A DNA stretch of 64,000 nucleotides from Macrolepiota albuminosa (GCA_027475525.1 JAMWFC010000090.1:682001-746000), one strand, 5' to 3'; numbered from the stretch's first letter, positions 23,401 to 39,205 are shown. The notes: generated by a model not told the origin, from the sequence alone. Translations and numbers: made by a program.

Positions 23401-24503
23401 TATACGAGGGTTGATTTTATCTGTCTAGTCAACTACCATTTTAGTGCCTTTGACTGTTGTTTTGTATTCCTCGGGGGATTGAGGGGAAACAAATCTTACA
23501 CCCTAGGTGGCTTGAAGTTCCAGTACCATCGGCTGAACAAGATACATTGCAGTACTACACAACGATGATTGACACGATTATCCTCGCGAAAAAGTGCCAG
23601 CCTTGTGAAGGAAGCCACGGTTTATCGCCAAACCATGCTGGAAAAATGTCTCAAATGTTCGACAGCGTTGATCCATCTTTCTTTGCCAATGATTATTTAT
23701 TTCGGCGACCCACACCTACTCTGACGATCATCCCTGGTTTTGTCAGGACTGAAACTTCTCAGAGATCATCCTACATATCACCTCACTTGTGCGCCTCTGC
23801 AATCTTCTTCCAACGCTGTCCCCCTCGGCCTTTTTTATTCCCGGAGAAAAACAAAACCCGTCTATCTCTATCGTTATCATGCAATTCCCTTCCACCATTA
23901 TTGCCTTCGTAGTCTTCCCCAATGCCGCGACCATCATTTGCACAGACGAAGACCATTGAACATAATCCAGCTATTATGGAGGTGGTCAACATGCATGTCG
24001 CCTTATAAGTCAAGCCATGTGCAAAAGGATTGTCATTGCAATCGGAGCATGGTAGCTCGGACTGGTTCAGTGTCGTTTGTTGAATTCACACACCTGTTTT
24101 CTTGGGAAATGGGCGCAAATGCCGATCTTGCCGTCGTCAGGAGTGGTCCATCTTCCATAAGGAAATTCTGAATCGTCTTCCACCAAGTTTTTCCACGATT
24201 CTCTCCTTTGCGAGTCACCGTTTCAGCAACGGAATTTGGCCCTTCTTAGAAACATGACTAGCACATGCGAAATTCTTCATTGGTCACACATTTACAGTAT
24301 AACGGGCTTTAATAGTTTATGCGTCTCTCACCTCTAGTACGAATTTATCACGTTCTTCGGTGGCATTGTGGCTTCCATCCATCTGCCGTTTTAGCGGCCC
24401 GAGCCTCCGCTTGGCTAGGGTTCCTTTCCTATTAGATCTGAAGGGCTACTAAAAGCCAAGCATGTTTCCGCGAGCGTGTAGCAATAATATATTTTCGCCA
24501 ACG
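23401..24503. other. intergenic, no gene supported
   Basis: Overlapping short ORFs on both strands. One minus-strand frame (start about 23998) begins with a hydrophobic stretch that could be a signal peptide (LTTSIIAGLCSMVFVCA), followed by a charged tail; I have no further support. The 3' part must hold the esterase promoter. Confidence 0.4.
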
Positions 24504-26603
24504 ATGTGGTTCTCACTATGTGGTGTTGTCATCGCAGGCCTTGTTCTGAACGTCTTTACTCAGAAGATTACTGATCCCATCGTCGATACAGGTTATGCCA
24601 AATACCTCGGCAACCGCACTTTCCCGAACAGTGTCGCGTACTTGGGAATTCCTTACGCTGAGCCTCCGCTGGGTGAGAGAAGGTTCCGTGCGCCGCTGCC
24701 TTTGGATACCGCACGCGTGTCTCGCGAAGCCAAAGGAGCCGTACTTAATGCAACAGCATACCCTGCCTTTTGTGTCCAAGGTACCACCGGAGGTGAGTAT
24801 GTTCGCTACAGAAACAATGGCTCGCTAAATTAGAGTGTAGCTGGGGATGCAGGTGGTGCTGGTAGTGAAGATTGTCTCAAGGTTAACATTTATACGCCTG
24901 CGGACGCAACGAAAGAGAGTAACTGTGAGTGAAAGTTGACCTAAAACGTGCATTATTTGACTTTCTCACAAGTGCCCGTTCTTGTATATATACATGGTGG
25001 AGGTAAGAGTTCATCCTTTTCCCCTCATTCTAAGTAAAAGCTGATGTCTCCTACTAGGTTATATTTTCGGAAATCCGGCAAATTGGCCCTTCGACCATTG
25101 GATTCGCCAAAGCCCGAATGTCGTAATTGTATCCGTCTACTACCGCCTTTCCTCCTTTGGATTTCTTGCGTTGCCAGAATTCGAAGATTCAAAACTCGGT
25201 GACTTCAATGCCGGATTCCTAGACCAGACAGAGGCATTACGTTGGGTGAAGCGTCACATTGCGAGTTTTGGTGGAAACCCTAACAAGGTGACTATCAACG
25301 GAGAGAGTGCGGGCGGTAGCTCTGTTGAACTTCACCTTGTCGCCAACGGGGACAAAGAGTTGTTCACAGGGGCCATCGCCCAAAGTGTGTTCAGGACACC
25401 TCTGCCGACGCCCGACCAACAAGAAGTAAGATCCCCCAACCTTCTTTGGAGATTCAAACCATGTTTGATCTGGACTCTTACTAGCCTTTGTTCCAATTTT
25501 ATGCCCAGCAAGCTGGATGCGGATCTGGCTCAACAGAGGAGAAGCTAGCTTGTTTGAGGTCTGCTAGTATCAGCGCTCTGGCACGCGCACAAGATGCCGG
25601 CAGTTCATCTGCTTTGTGAGATTTCCTACTCCTTTTCTAGCCTTCCATTGAGCACTGACCTGACGGATCTTTCAACAGTACTGCTTCCCCATATAATACC
25701 TTCCGTCCTGTTTTGGACGGAAAAATTTTCACCGAGTTTCCAACTCAGTCTATAACATCCGGAAAATTTGCTTCAGTTCCTCTCATTGTCGGGTACGTCC
25801 TGTTTACTTGTCGCATTCGCAATTGCTGATGAATACCTCTAGTGCGACAACCAATGAAACTCTTACCGGAGGGAGTACGATAGCCGCTGCTTTGATATCC
25901 TACTGTCCCTTGCTTACTGCGGCAGACATTTCCGCATTGGAAGAGGTAACAACTTGCCATATCTCGATGCGGCAACTTTCGCTGATCGGGACCAGGCTTA
26001 CCCTGCATCAGAATTTGCCTCGGACGACCTTCGTGTGCAGACATTAACCGGTGATTTTTCTGTGAGATGTGCCGTGAGTAGTTATCTTATGTCTTTTTAT
26101 CCCCTCCTCAATTTACCGTACAGCGTACGATCATGGCCACAAGCTTCTCACAGAATGTTCCAGCATGGACATATCGTTACAATCAACGTAATCCGACTTT
26201 GCCTGGCCTAGCAGTAGCTCACGCAGCGGAAAACTGGATGATGTTCCTCGGTACCAACACAGGGTAAGTTTGCATCACTATTCCAGAATTGGTACAATAG
26301 AGACATTTGATGCGCAGGGTAAATGGGACAACGACTTTTACCCCAATGACGCCTATTGAAGATGCTTTTGCGTCGGAATTGATCGCCTACTGGCTTTCCT
26401 TCGTGCGATCTGGCAATCCTAATACCCATAAACTTGCTCGATCACCCGAATGGCCCTCTTATAGTTCTAAGGAGCGGTCCAGGATTGTCTTGCAACAGGC
26501 AGGGACGTTGACTACCAGCGGCAGCTTTATTGAGGAGGAGGTGGAGCCTGAGACTCACCAGTGCGAGTTGATCGCGAGCCAGGTTGCAGACCAACAGAAT
26601 TAA
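24504..26603 (+). CDS. secreted type-B carboxylesterase/lipase
   Basis: Spliced model: exons 24504-24792, 24853-24924, 24973-25002, 25058-25425, 25485-25615, 25679-25792, 25843-25945, 25996-26073, 26124-26263, 26318-26603; 1611 bp, 536 residues, normal for the family (520-560). A signal peptide (WFSLCGVVIAGLVLNVF) starts the protein; an in-frame ATG 42 bp upstream would put 14 polar residues before it, so 24504 is preferred. Family motifs: AYLGIPYAEPP, the EDCLxVNIYTP signature, oxyanion HGGGYIFG, nucleophile Ser in GESAGGSS, Glu in GATTNETL and His in AVAHAAENW. It hydrolyses carboxylic esters outside the cell or in the secretory path; the substrate cannot be deduced. The 50-bp intron at 25946-25995 was needed to keep the frame. 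Confidence 0.92.
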
Positions 26604-26817
26604 ATGTACGAATAGTTATGAATATGTTACTGCGAATGGAGGAAAAGGTTTCAGTATCTAAAATTGCGATGAACATGCGATGAAATGCTGGCTTAAAATT
26701 TGCAATTTCCAATCTAATCAGTTTGTTGTGATTGCGATCTGATCGTACTCTCACTTATCATTGTAACTGAATAGCTGTCCTGTCTCATCTTCACAAGAAC
26801 CTGAGTCTCTCAGACTA

Positions 26818-28332
26818 ATGAGTGATCTACTTCGTTCGGCGTTGAGTGCCCGTATATCCAAACTACCTTCACTACCACATACCAGTGAGGAAGATGAAGA
26901 CCATGAAAGCAAGGAAGCCGCTAATACAATAGGATCCCTACCCGATAGCAGTATGGGGCCACCCGTCATGTCAGTTATTTGCTTGAATTGATAAAAAATC
27001 TTCTACTGATTGGGTATCTACGTGTACAGGCCGAGGCGACACCCCAAGCCATTTCATCCACCAAACCCTGAATACGCACCAATATCTGCCTCTTCGTACT
27101 TCCAACAGGCTCTTCAAGTTTCTGTTACATCGCGTGGACTAGACTTTCGCGTATATTACACACCCGCAACCTTTGCCAACGGAACGGTCATGATCTGCCA
27201 CCACGGAGCCGGATACTCAGGGCTGACCTTCGCGTGTTTCGCCAAAGAGATCACGGATATGACCAAGGGAGAGTGTGGCGTCCTTGCTATCGATGCCCGC
27301 AGGCACGGTAAGTGTTTTCTAGCCGTTGAATCTAAATGATGACAGAATGTTTTAGGCAAGACGACACCTACGCCTGATCATTCGGACGAGGATCTTTCGA
27401 TTGAGGTCCTGGTACAAGATTTTACCGAAGTCATACGAACAGTTTTTCCTGAGCCTGCTGACGCGCCTTCCCTTTTGGTAAACCATACATTGGTAACCTC
27501 AGACATACATAGATTATTGACTAACTTCAGCTATTCAGCTTGTTGGACACAGTATGGGAGGTTCGGTGGTCACGAGGAGCTGTCCTCTGCTGCTAGAGCG
27601 TAAGTACCGAGTGACCGGCGTAGCCGTTTTGGATATAGTCGAGGGTAATCCGATCAATTCTTTTTGTTATCTAGACTCATACTGATGCTCTCGAATAGGA
27701 TCTGCGATCGACGCTTTGCCATTTATGAATAACTTGCTGAACGCACGTCCGGATGGGTTTAACAATATCGAAGAAGCCATCCAGTGGCAGTAAGTCTTCT
27801 TTACTTCCATAACACCTATGTTATGATGTGTTCTAGTGTGACCACAAAGGCAATCCGAAATGCTCATTCCGCGCGGATCTCTATTCCTTCAATCATAATT
27901 TCCGATCCAACCGCAGTACCCCATTGCCAGTGGCGTACACCCTTGCGGTCCACTGCACCTTATTGGCTAAGTATGGCGATCTTCTGATCGCATCAGGACT
28001 TGGGTCATCTTACTCTTCACCGCTCGCAGGCTGGTTCCAAGGATTATCAAGCAATTTCCTTCAAGCTCGTACTGCCCGCATTCTTGTCCTAGCAGGAGCC
28101 GACCGGCTGGACAATGAACTTATGATCGGTCAGATGCAGGGCAAGTTCCAGCTGGTTGTCGTACCAGGCGTGGGCCACATGTTGCAAGAGGTTCGTCCGA
28201 ACTCCTCGCAATATCCTAATTCTTGACATTTAATCTTAGGACGATCCAAAGAGACTTGCAGAGATAATGGTAGAATTCTGGAGACGAAACGATCGCGTTG
28301 TGGTGGGTGTAAAGAAAGTAGGAGATCCGTAG
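26818..28332 (+). CDS. PPE1: protein phosphatase methylesterase 1 (PPE1/PME-1)
   Basis: Spliced model: exons 26818-26969, 27030-27307, 27356-27477, 27539-27644, 27699-27789, 27837-27970, 28030-28190, 28240-28332; 1137 bp, 378 residues, matching yeast Ppe1 (400) and human PME-1 (386). It is an alpha/beta hydrolase with the oxyanion region [13 protein letters not shown], the nucleophile elbow [11 protein letters not shown], the family signature [27 protein letters not shown] and the catalytic His in [13 protein letters not shown]. The enzyme removes the methyl ester from the C-terminal Leu of the PP2A catalytic subunit and so controls holoenzyme assembly. The N-terminus (residues 1-55) is Ser/Glu/Asp-rich. 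The stop lies only 57 bp from the convergent RIX7 stop, so their 3' ends probably overlap. Confidence 0.95.
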
Positions 28333-28389
28333 TAGATGTCTAGAAGATATACAGACGGAAAGGCCTTTCTTTCAATCAACAAATGACGA

Positions 28390-31094
<2,705 letters not shown>

Positions 31095-33587
31095 TGTTAA
31101 TTCCGCTCTATGAGTATGCTGTCAAGTCGCCAAAGCAAATTTTTGATCGAAAGAACCAGGTGCGCATGCGCTCAAGGACAAAAAAAAAATCGATGTTTGC
31201 CTATGGCTACCGACACAAATATAAGTTGATACCGTGTTACCACTATTGAACATGCTATACAGATGTGATAGCTATGGCCGCACCATAGATACGTCCACGC
31301 TAGACCCGGTAAGTGAAATGTACGATATCAAAAGTGCGTGTGGGGTTATTAAAGGCTCTTTTGGCAATCACTGAGTACCGAATGTTGAAACCACGGGACG
31401 AGCATTCAAGCATACAAATCGGCACGAACAGAGTCAGAGGTACAGATATACTCTACTGTATGAAGTTTCATCGATCTCGGTGCGGCAGGAAAGTATCACG
31501 GTGCTCCTATGTGTTATGGAGAGTCTCGGTCAACAACCTCAGTCCGGTTGGATTCTCGTTAGCCTGACTAAAGTTACCATTCGCAGTTTGATATCACATT
31601 ATGTGTTCTTCAGAATATGATGACACATGCCATGAAAGGTTGTGCGGTGCGGCTGACCTGGCGGAAACCAATCACATCTGGTCTCGTTATTTCGTTTCCA
31701 TACTACCCTTCGGTGATAGTTATGTCCGCATGACATCCTGCAAATTCATGTTCCGATTCAGAACATGGTTGACGAGTCTAGGAGGTACTTGTAATACGTG
31801 GAATTGTCACAAGTGGATTGGCTGTCTAGATTTACCGCAAGTGGTCGATGAATGACCTCCGTGCTTGCCGGTGTGCGGAAATGAATTCGAGAACATCACA
31901 CATGGAATTCGAGAACATCATGCCCCTCCCCACGAGTATTCGATGACTGGATTTGGAGCGATCACGTTGTATCCGTGTCTTTCCCTTAAATAGATACATC
32001 GTCTTCTTTAGGGACTCACGCATATCCAAGGCACCTTGTCTTGTCTAGAAAGCTCGCAATTCAAAAGTATTCCAAGAACCGTAAGTGTCTATGACATGGC
32101 TTCTGATAATCTCAATGCAAGAAGACCATGTACGCCAACAAGCTCGCAACTGTCGACCACAACTTCCTGTGTCCTCTTGGATACTGTCGTGCGAGTTATC
32201 TGTTTATAGAACGGTTTCTCATAAGCATATGCATCGATAATATGTGGAATTCGATGTTCAGCCAAAGGTCACGCGCGGATGTACGCCCTGCCTGTGAAGA
32301 AATTTGATGTGGACGAGATAACTTCTTCCCGCTAATCCTGATCTTGGTAAGAACATGTTATCGGTCCGGAAAGACGGTTTGGGTACATACGTAGGAACAG
32401 ATCTCGAATTCCTTCTAGCTTCTGAACATTTACATGTATTTGTGGTGTTTCGAATACTTCAGGTACGCTCTATTCATATCAAGATCACACAAACACTGTA
32501 ACACTGAGTACATTTAATAGTCCATGGCACCTCTCGAATCTTTGGCGTTTGGTATTTGTACTTCGGGGGTTAAGGCTACGAGACCTCTGCGAAAAAAGAG
32601 AGAAAAAGCAACCGTATCGCAGTCGCCAATGATCTTTTCTAGTGCTACTTCTCATAATGTCATCTTGAACGTAGTTGGAGTGATTGGCACCAAGTCTACC
32701 ATGTGTCTACAACATGAATATCGAGATCGCCGCTCAGTTACCTTGCAGTATCTGCAGTACCTCGCGAAGCTGAGACTTGGGATCGGGCCGTTGAGTATTG
32801 AAAATCATTGAAGACCGATGACGACGCCGAGTTTGATTATAGACATCCAATGCTACATCCCTCAAAGATATACGAGGCACTGTTTATGACGTTTTAGCCC
32901 AATTAAGACTGTCGACCATTTCCAAAACACGCTCCTGTGCCGAACCCGAAATCGCGATCCAGAAATCTCCATCGGTCTTGCACCAACATCGCACCGAGGT
33001 TTTCCGTCTACCTCAGGACTGTTCTGGAAGCTGGTATCGAAGTCAAAGTCGCATCGAACATTGTTCCACGTCCAAATTTGGTCGATCAGCATTGAAGCAG
33101 AGGGTTCGATGCTCTTTTTAAACAAGCGGATTCTCTTGCCGCAACAGGATGTCCTATGTCTGTATCAATGGATTTTGATCAACCGGTTCAGGACGATTGT
33201 CGTGCTTGCTACTTGTACAAGTTCCTAGAGGGTTGCCGAGTGGGCGATGTTCTCGGTCCTAAACATTACAAGAAAGCCACATTTGATAATCACAGGCAGC
33301 AACTCAGGATGTGGGACAGTCCCCGGAGCATGTAAGTCATCCGGCCTTAATCAAGCAACATCTAGAGAAGAATCACCTATCTGCGACAAAAATGAGTTTG
33401 TAATCCGTTGCATTGATTGTTACGCCCGGTTTTCGCGAGATCTTTCAAATAATTTGATACGAAATGAAATGCTTATGGTGTCGTTGACTCAAGACAACTG
33501 TGGTGCATAGAGGAAGATGAAGCCGGTTCGAATTAGGGATAAACGGAAAGTTTGCAGACCGATACCTCCGCGACAAACACTTTCATG
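31095..33587. other. 2.5 kb without a recognised gene
   Basis: Many short frames, none with a known motif. The most gene-like stretch is a plus-strand frame at about 33090-33334 (DCRACYLYKFLEGCRVGDVL), unrecognised. A 21-bp near-direct repeat GGAATTCGAGAACATCA lies at about 31882-31919. The RIX7 promoter must be at its left end. Confidence 0.45.
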
Positions 33588-34470
33588 TTTTTTTTTTTTT
33601 TTTTTTTTTTTGAGATGAGGAATGACCATGACCCGCTGTGCTGAACACCCGGGGTTCCAACCAGGTTCTACCATTGTCAGCTGTCTCGTTCCGCGAGGAA
33701 ATGCCGTTTACGCACATGTATGGGACTACGAGCCCAGCTTGTGTGGTTAACCCACACCAGACGTGGTGAGCCCACTACCCACTAACACCCCGCAATGTCC
33801 ACCGTCTTGGGCGGACTGGGAGCTACCCTCAAATCCGGTTCCTTCCCATGTCTCCTTAATTATTGCCTCTTTGTGAGACTTTTTTCCCGACTTGGGGATG
33901 GTTATCTTCCTGTCCAGAGTCTCACTTATTAGTTTCTACCATCTCCCGGAGACTTCTCTGTTGCTAAACGCGTCGCCATCTCTTTGTATAGTTCTTTCAC
34001 ACCGTAGTACCCATATCAGGTATGCGGATTCCACAACTAGTATTCGTAGGAATCTAGCGAGGCCTGCCGATTGCACTGCGCACGCGGACCTTACTTTTTG
34101 AATTGTACAGCCGATGATCGATGCGGGGTTTTGAGGTCCGAGGGGTCCCCGTTTTCCTCATCCACACGTCACTAGCCATGTTCCATATGATTTGTTGTCC
34201 TGGGCTGGTGCAGCCTGTGAGGATGTGCTCCATTGAGTCAGTAACGTTGTCGTGTCTGCACAGTGCCCGGTCCACAGAGAGTCACAGTCGGACGAGTTCT
34301 AGCTAAGACATCAAGGTCAGTCATTGTAGCCACATATAAAATGGGAAGCTTCAGTTTTGCAAGCAACGCTGGCCATTTCTGACCATTCAAGAACTTGGGA
34401 GCAGGATTGTGAAGGGTAATCAGGGGTATAATGATGGACTTACTATCAATTAGTTTTGGCACGTGTTTAC
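33588..34470 (-). pseudogene. LINE (Tad/I-like) 3' end with poly(A) tail
   Basis: The minus strand carries a decayed C-terminal pol segment: RTRPTVTLC near 34290, a cysteine cluster followed by SMEHILTGCTSPGQQIIWNM (34240-34170) and MRKTGTP. This is the zinc-knuckle/RNase H-distal region I know from agaricomycete LINEs. The element ends at a 24-base T run on the plus strand (about 33590-33611), that is, a poly(A) tail on the minus strand. It is strongly 5'-truncated, as usual for LINEs. I could not find a clean target duplication. The RT segment at 50.8 kb belongs to a similar element. Confidence 0.7.
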
Positions 34471-34758
34471 AAATGGAAAATCAGACAATGTGCTACGGAC
34501 CATTGATGCGGCATGTGATTCCTTATCAATCAAACGGTTATTGGGGAAATTGACTGCATATCAAATGATTTGGGGCAAGGACAGTAAGGACGTCTTTCCA
34601 AAGCTCTCTATCGAAGCATGGCCCTAGTATCACTTAGCGGAGGCTTTAGGCGCATTGGAAAAGGGGTTTACCTGTCGTCTCATGCAAATATGACGCCTAC
34701 TCGGTCATCTACTAGCGACCGATCTCCATCGTGAGCTCCTCTTCCTCCTTCGCTGAAG

Positions 34759-35725
34759 CCTATTTACCGCCATTTGTAGCTTAATACTCGCCTTTGGATG
34801 GAGTGCGTTCCGCAGATTGCATCAATGTTTTACTGACGCGTAAATCAGTGGGGGCGAAGTTAACACATCTCATGAAGTACACTACGGTTCACCGTGAACT
34901 TTACCCAAAGGCAACTAATATCATAATCCAATGCGAACCTTCATTCTTTATTAGCCGTGAAGAGACATGTGTATGTCTTCTCTTTTCGTCTCAGATGTCT
35001 ATAACCTATGTTACTTGACAGCAAGCAAATCTGGAGCCCCTGATAGATGTACTCATGGACCTTGGTTATCTACCATCGACCAAGTCCAGAGCCACCGACA
35101 AATACGAGATTGATCCACCGCGTGTTCTCATTCACGCATTTTCAAATGGTACTCCCTTTTTTTACCCTCTTCGTTCTTTTATGATTGCTCGATCGGCACA
35201 GGTGGATGTAGTCAGCTCACATGTTTCAGTCGCCTCCTTAAAGTCCGTTACCCTAATTGGGACATCCTAACACCAGGAACCTGTGCTCTTGTTCTCGATT
35301 CCTGTCCTGGCCTCGGCACCAGACAGCACATCAAAAACTCCATAACTCCCCTTGTTCACAATCCAATTCTCCGCAGCCTCTTAAAGGTCCTTATTACCTG
35401 GCTCCTCTACTATTCCTCCATAAAGAAGCGTCTTTTTTGCTCAAAAGACCCATTGGAAGTGCTGAAACTGGATCTGAACAGACCTAATATCTTGCCTTGG
35501 ACACGGAAAAGCACACCGAGGCTTTATCTGTGTTCGAGGGTGGACACGATGGTTGCATTTAATGAAGTTGAAGGTCATGCAAAAGATGCGAAAGCAGCTG
35601 GGTTTGAAGATATTCGGTTTGAGGTGTTTGAAAATACTGCTCATGTGAACCATGCGAAGTTTGAGCCAGAAAGGTATTGGGGGGCTGTGAAGGCTGTTTG
35701 GAATGCAGCTTGTCAACAGGGATAA
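34759..35725 (+). CDS. TMEM53/DUF829-like alpha/beta hydrolase, 5' end unresolved
   Basis: Exons 34759(?)-34802, 34849-34970, 35022-35148 and 35202-35725 give one frame of about 270 residues. Motifs in order: FGWMGAKLTHLMKYTTVHRE, HAFSNGGCSQL (nucleophile-elbow-like Ser), ALVLDSCPGLGTRQ, ILPWTRKSTPRLYLCSRVDT and ENTAHVNHAKFEPERYWGAV (His region). This is the layout of the fungal DUF829 family related to TMEM53; the biochemical role is not established. No ATG precedes the GWMGA motif in frame, so at least one more exon lies upstream or was lost with the LINE insertion. It sits at the right edge of the CpG-rich gene island; AT-rich repeat DNA starts within 100 bp of its stop. Confidence 0.8.
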
Positions 35726-35988
35726 ACATATATTTGAGCAAAAAGAGCTCATTGTAGGTTACAACTGTCAAGGGTTTGATAGATCATTATAAGTGTGGCC
35801 AGTTTGATCATCAAGATGGAGATAAGATTTTCTTATCCTATCTTGATTAGATTAACAACAACCATAATAAGAATAACAGACATATTGTATCAATAGGATT
35901 GGGCTGCTGCAGTGCATGGCAATACTGAGGTTTTTAGTAAGGTTTTGTCAATGATCATCCAATTTTATAGATAGTTGAGAGACTAATG
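35726..35988. other. AT-rich spacer
   Basis: No gene seen. Base composition changes abruptly here from gene island to repeat DNA. Confidence 0.5.
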
Positions 35989-36238
35989 TGTTAGTATACT
36001 GGAATACAGCACCACTGTCTCATCATTGGTTTCCTTTTGGTCACTCTTTCCATTGTCACAAATCTTCCAAATCACACTCTCACTACTTTATACTCACTAC
36101 TATTAACATGGCTACTCACCATTGTTATTGATATATATATATATACACTCTTGCCTCACATAACACTCTTAGTCAATTACACATTGAACTGAGGACTTAT
36201 TAGTCTATCAGTCTACCAGAATAGATTGAATTCTAACA
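35989..36238 (+). repeat. copia 5' LTR
   Basis: A 250-bp LTR, TGTTAG to CTAACA, with an (AT)n TATA-like run at about 36129-36146. It is followed directly by GGTTATAGGCC, matching the primer-binding-site position and sequence of the copia element at 54.4 kb (GGTTATGGGCC). Confidence 0.75.
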
Positions 36239-37780
36239 GGTTATAGGCCTACAGGACACCTCACTTTAAATCAAGAACAAAGGTGTCTCAAAGGAACTCA
36301 ACCCATTCTCCCTTCACACATCACAAGCTTGACACTCTCAAACTCTGATTCCTGATCAGCTGATTGAATTTAATCAAACGTGCCCTCTTCTCTATATGTG
36401 CAGTGCAACAAAGACTCTTGTACTCTCCTGCTTACTCAGACTATAGAGTCTACATCCTCAGCCCAGCCTCTTGCAGCTTACTTGAACTCTGCAGACTCTA
36501 CTTACCCATAGATTTGACCCACCAAATTAAATGCACATTGGCCTGCCTCTGAGCTTCTATATGATTGCTCTACTGGTGAATTCTCAAAACAGTCTACCAA
36601 ACTAGAGATTTTTTTGCAACAGAGTGGTCTAGACCACTATATCTTCACATCAGAAAGGTACTCAGATTGCCAATTACCTTACCAGACTGAGTTGCTGAAC
36701 TAAATGCCTATCTATACCAACTGGCTCTCAAACAACAATTTAATTATTGGTGTGATCAGGGCAGCTATATCTGAAGCAGAGTTTGAGGGACTTAAAACAG
36801 ATGTGATGGCAAAAGAATACTATAATGCCTTGAAAGCAAGGGCACAACATGAAGAACCTGTCAAATAAATGGCCTTCATCTATTAAGCACTCTTCATTTA
36901 TGCTCTTATCATAGAATCCATCAACACCACTGCTTGAAAGATTTGCAAACTTATTGACCATGCTTTTGCTATCAGCACCATTGATAAGGATCTGCTCAAG
37001 TGTATTGCCCTCCTGAACAGTATCAATAATAAATTGTTTGAATCTATCTAGAATCAAGTTCTATGAGGCCCTGCCAATTCAACAACCACCAATCCATACA
37101 CATTCTCCAGCATCCAGAAACTCTTCCAGACTGTGGATAGCTTGTCTACCCTTGCAAAACCTTGCACAATGATATTACTCTCAGTGCCTAAGAGATGAAG
37201 CCTCAGACATATCCACACAATCATAGTCCTGGCTTTGCCTGCTACAAGATCTGCTACATGATCAAACTCTCATGCCAGGCTCATACCAAGGAATAGTGCA
37301 TCAGATGGGGTAAAGAGATGGCTAGAAAAACAATTGAAGAATTTAAGGCTGCATGGCAAGCCACACAAAGAGGAGGAAAGGGAAAAAAAGGAGAAACAAA
37401 GACAGGAGGAGGTAGCAATATTAAAAATAGCATTGCAGTGAAGAGACTGGATGAACAAGCCTATATTGTCAACTTAAATAACCTTCAGAAGATCCAGCTT
37501 GAGACTGCCAATCCAGCTGAATTTGCAGGAGCTGTTGTTGCAAATACTACAGATTTATTTAAATATAGTGGATTATAGCCTTTGAAGATGATGAGCTAGA
37601 GGGGGCCCCTTGAACTAAAACTACCATGTGCACCAGTAATGCTAGCTGCTGCAACTGAGCCTAACATGCTAGTTTGCCCACTTTTTTCTCTCCTAATAGA
37701 AAAGCTGCCTGGTATGCAGTAAGAGGCCCCCCTACTCTCTCACAAGTGCTTGAACACTGTGAGAAGGACCTCTGGTCAGG
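36239..37780 (+). pseudogene. copia gag remnant
   Basis: The plus strand reads CYKICYMIKLSCQAHTKE near 37240, a decayed CCHC knuckle, then MARKTIEEFKAAWQATQRGG (37318 on), a typical post-knuckle segment of agaricomycete copia Gag, and FAGAVVANTTDL near 37530. Many stops lie upstream. CpG is nearly absent. The reading is cut at 37780 by the LTR of the minus-strand gypsy element, which appears to have inserted here. Confidence 0.7.
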
Positions 37781-38012
37781 TGTAACAAAGTTATGGCTTT
37801 TGTGAGCTTAGAATCACACTGCATAGAATCAGACCAGTCCAGTCTATTGACAATGTAGTGTAATACAAAATTAAGCTGCTTAGTAAGCAGCAAAGGTAAA
37901 CTATTTATAATATGTAAATATTAATATTATATTATAATAAATATAATATAATATTGACTACAAGTAAGTAAAAGCTATGTGGCCAACACCACATAGTGGA
38001 CTATGCTACACA
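37781..38012 (-). repeat. 3' LTR of the minus-strand gypsy element
   Basis: Read on the minus strand the 232-bp LTR starts TGTGTAGCAT and ends CTTTGTTACA, and is preceded by a short polypurine tract AATTGGGG. It lies 41 bp past the stop of the last ORF of the element. A very AT-rich near-palindrome occupies 37917-37960. A related end (CTTTGTTACA followed by CCCCCAAT) occurs near 52577. Confidence 0.6.
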
Positions 38013-38624
38013 CCCCAATTAAACTGAACTACAGTCTCAAAGTGCTCCAACGGTCAGGCTGTTGGTAAGTCAGGGACAGGGGCAATTGGAGAGTCCCTGG
38101 GCTCCCAGAATGGATTAGCAGTCATGTTGTCCATATCGTAGTCAAGGAGTTCATCCTTGAGTGCAGGCTTATGGGAAGTGCCCAATAGCCCTGCTATAGG
38201 CAGTGAATTGTCATAGTCCCATAGAGGAGACAGTGTAAGAGAGGGGTTGAATGCTGGCCTCAGAGTAGGTGGTTGGGGATCAGGAAGATCCCCATCATTG
38301 GACAGATACTGGCACGTCCAGAGCTTGCGGGCATAAATGTCTTGCCCAATGAGGAGATACATTTCCTTTGTGAATGCGTTGTTGTAGGCACAATAGCTCT
38401 CCTGCTGCTGGAGCGTCAGGTGCTGGCAATTGCCAATGGTGGCCTTGCGCCATCCATCCCACTGAGGCAGAGACTGGGGTGTCCCATAATGGTCAAGGCG
38501 TTGCAGCCTCTCATCGTCGATGGCGGTCACCTCATTGAGGAGCTGATTGTCGCCAAAGAATATGTGGGCCAAGTAGGTGACCCCATAGGTGTAAGCATAG
38601 TCAACCCAGCTGACCAGGATTTGG

Positions 38625-38781
38625 TTGTGAAGAAGGATGCATAATGCATCCAAAGTAGTGAAGACGAAAGCTGATGCTTCCGGAATGTCCACAGCCTGAG
38701 CTTGTGAAGAAGGATGCATAATGCATCCAAAGTAGTGAAGACGAAAGCTGATGCTTCCGGAATGTCCACAGCCTGAGCTTG
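38625..38781. repeat. 77-bp tandem duplication no. 3
   Basis: Period 77 with an exact 80-bp match (38625-38704 against 38702-38781). It shifts the frame of the unknown minus-strand ORF. Confidence 0.95.
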
Positions 38782-39205
38782 AAATTTGAGTTGTTGGTGT
38801 GGAGGGGCACAAAGGCTTGCCCCATAGCTGCCTTGTATTCAGCAATGGCCTCTTTGTAGAGGTCTGGTCATCCAAAGACATAAGCCAGGTACTTGTGCAC
38901 CATGGTCTTGGAAGGGTGGCTGGCGCTGATAGCATGCACAAGCACAAACCCAAAGAGGCTGTGCCAATAAATGCACATGGCACGGTCCATAGCCAGACTG
39001 GTCCACATGTTGGGCATCCCAGGATGCCTATAAAGAAGGGCATATGAGCCCAGGTAGTCCAACACAAAGGGTTGCTTTAGATTAGGAGGAGTCAGGCCAA
39101 CAAAGGCCAGTCTCCCACTTTTCTTGCAGCGATAAATGTGCAAAGGAACAATCATTTGCAGGACTTTCTCCCGCTTCTCAGGACTTGCAAAGGGTACCAT
39201 AATGG

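Noticed and set aside
23743..24013. small secreted protein on the minus strand
   Set aside because: Only a hydrophobic start is seen, overlapping ORFs exist on both strands, and there is no cysteine pattern or homology I recognise.
31882..31921. short repeat GGAATTCGAGAACATCA as another assembly duplication
   Set aside because: The period is about 21 bp, not 77, and the copies are not exact over their length.
33500..33545. tRNA-like B box (GGTTCGAATTAG) near 33521
   Set aside because: No A box at the right distance and no cloverleaf can be drawn.
37318..37578. separate small host gene
   Set aside because: The segment matches the post-knuckle part of copia Gag and lies in frame with a decayed CCHC motif.
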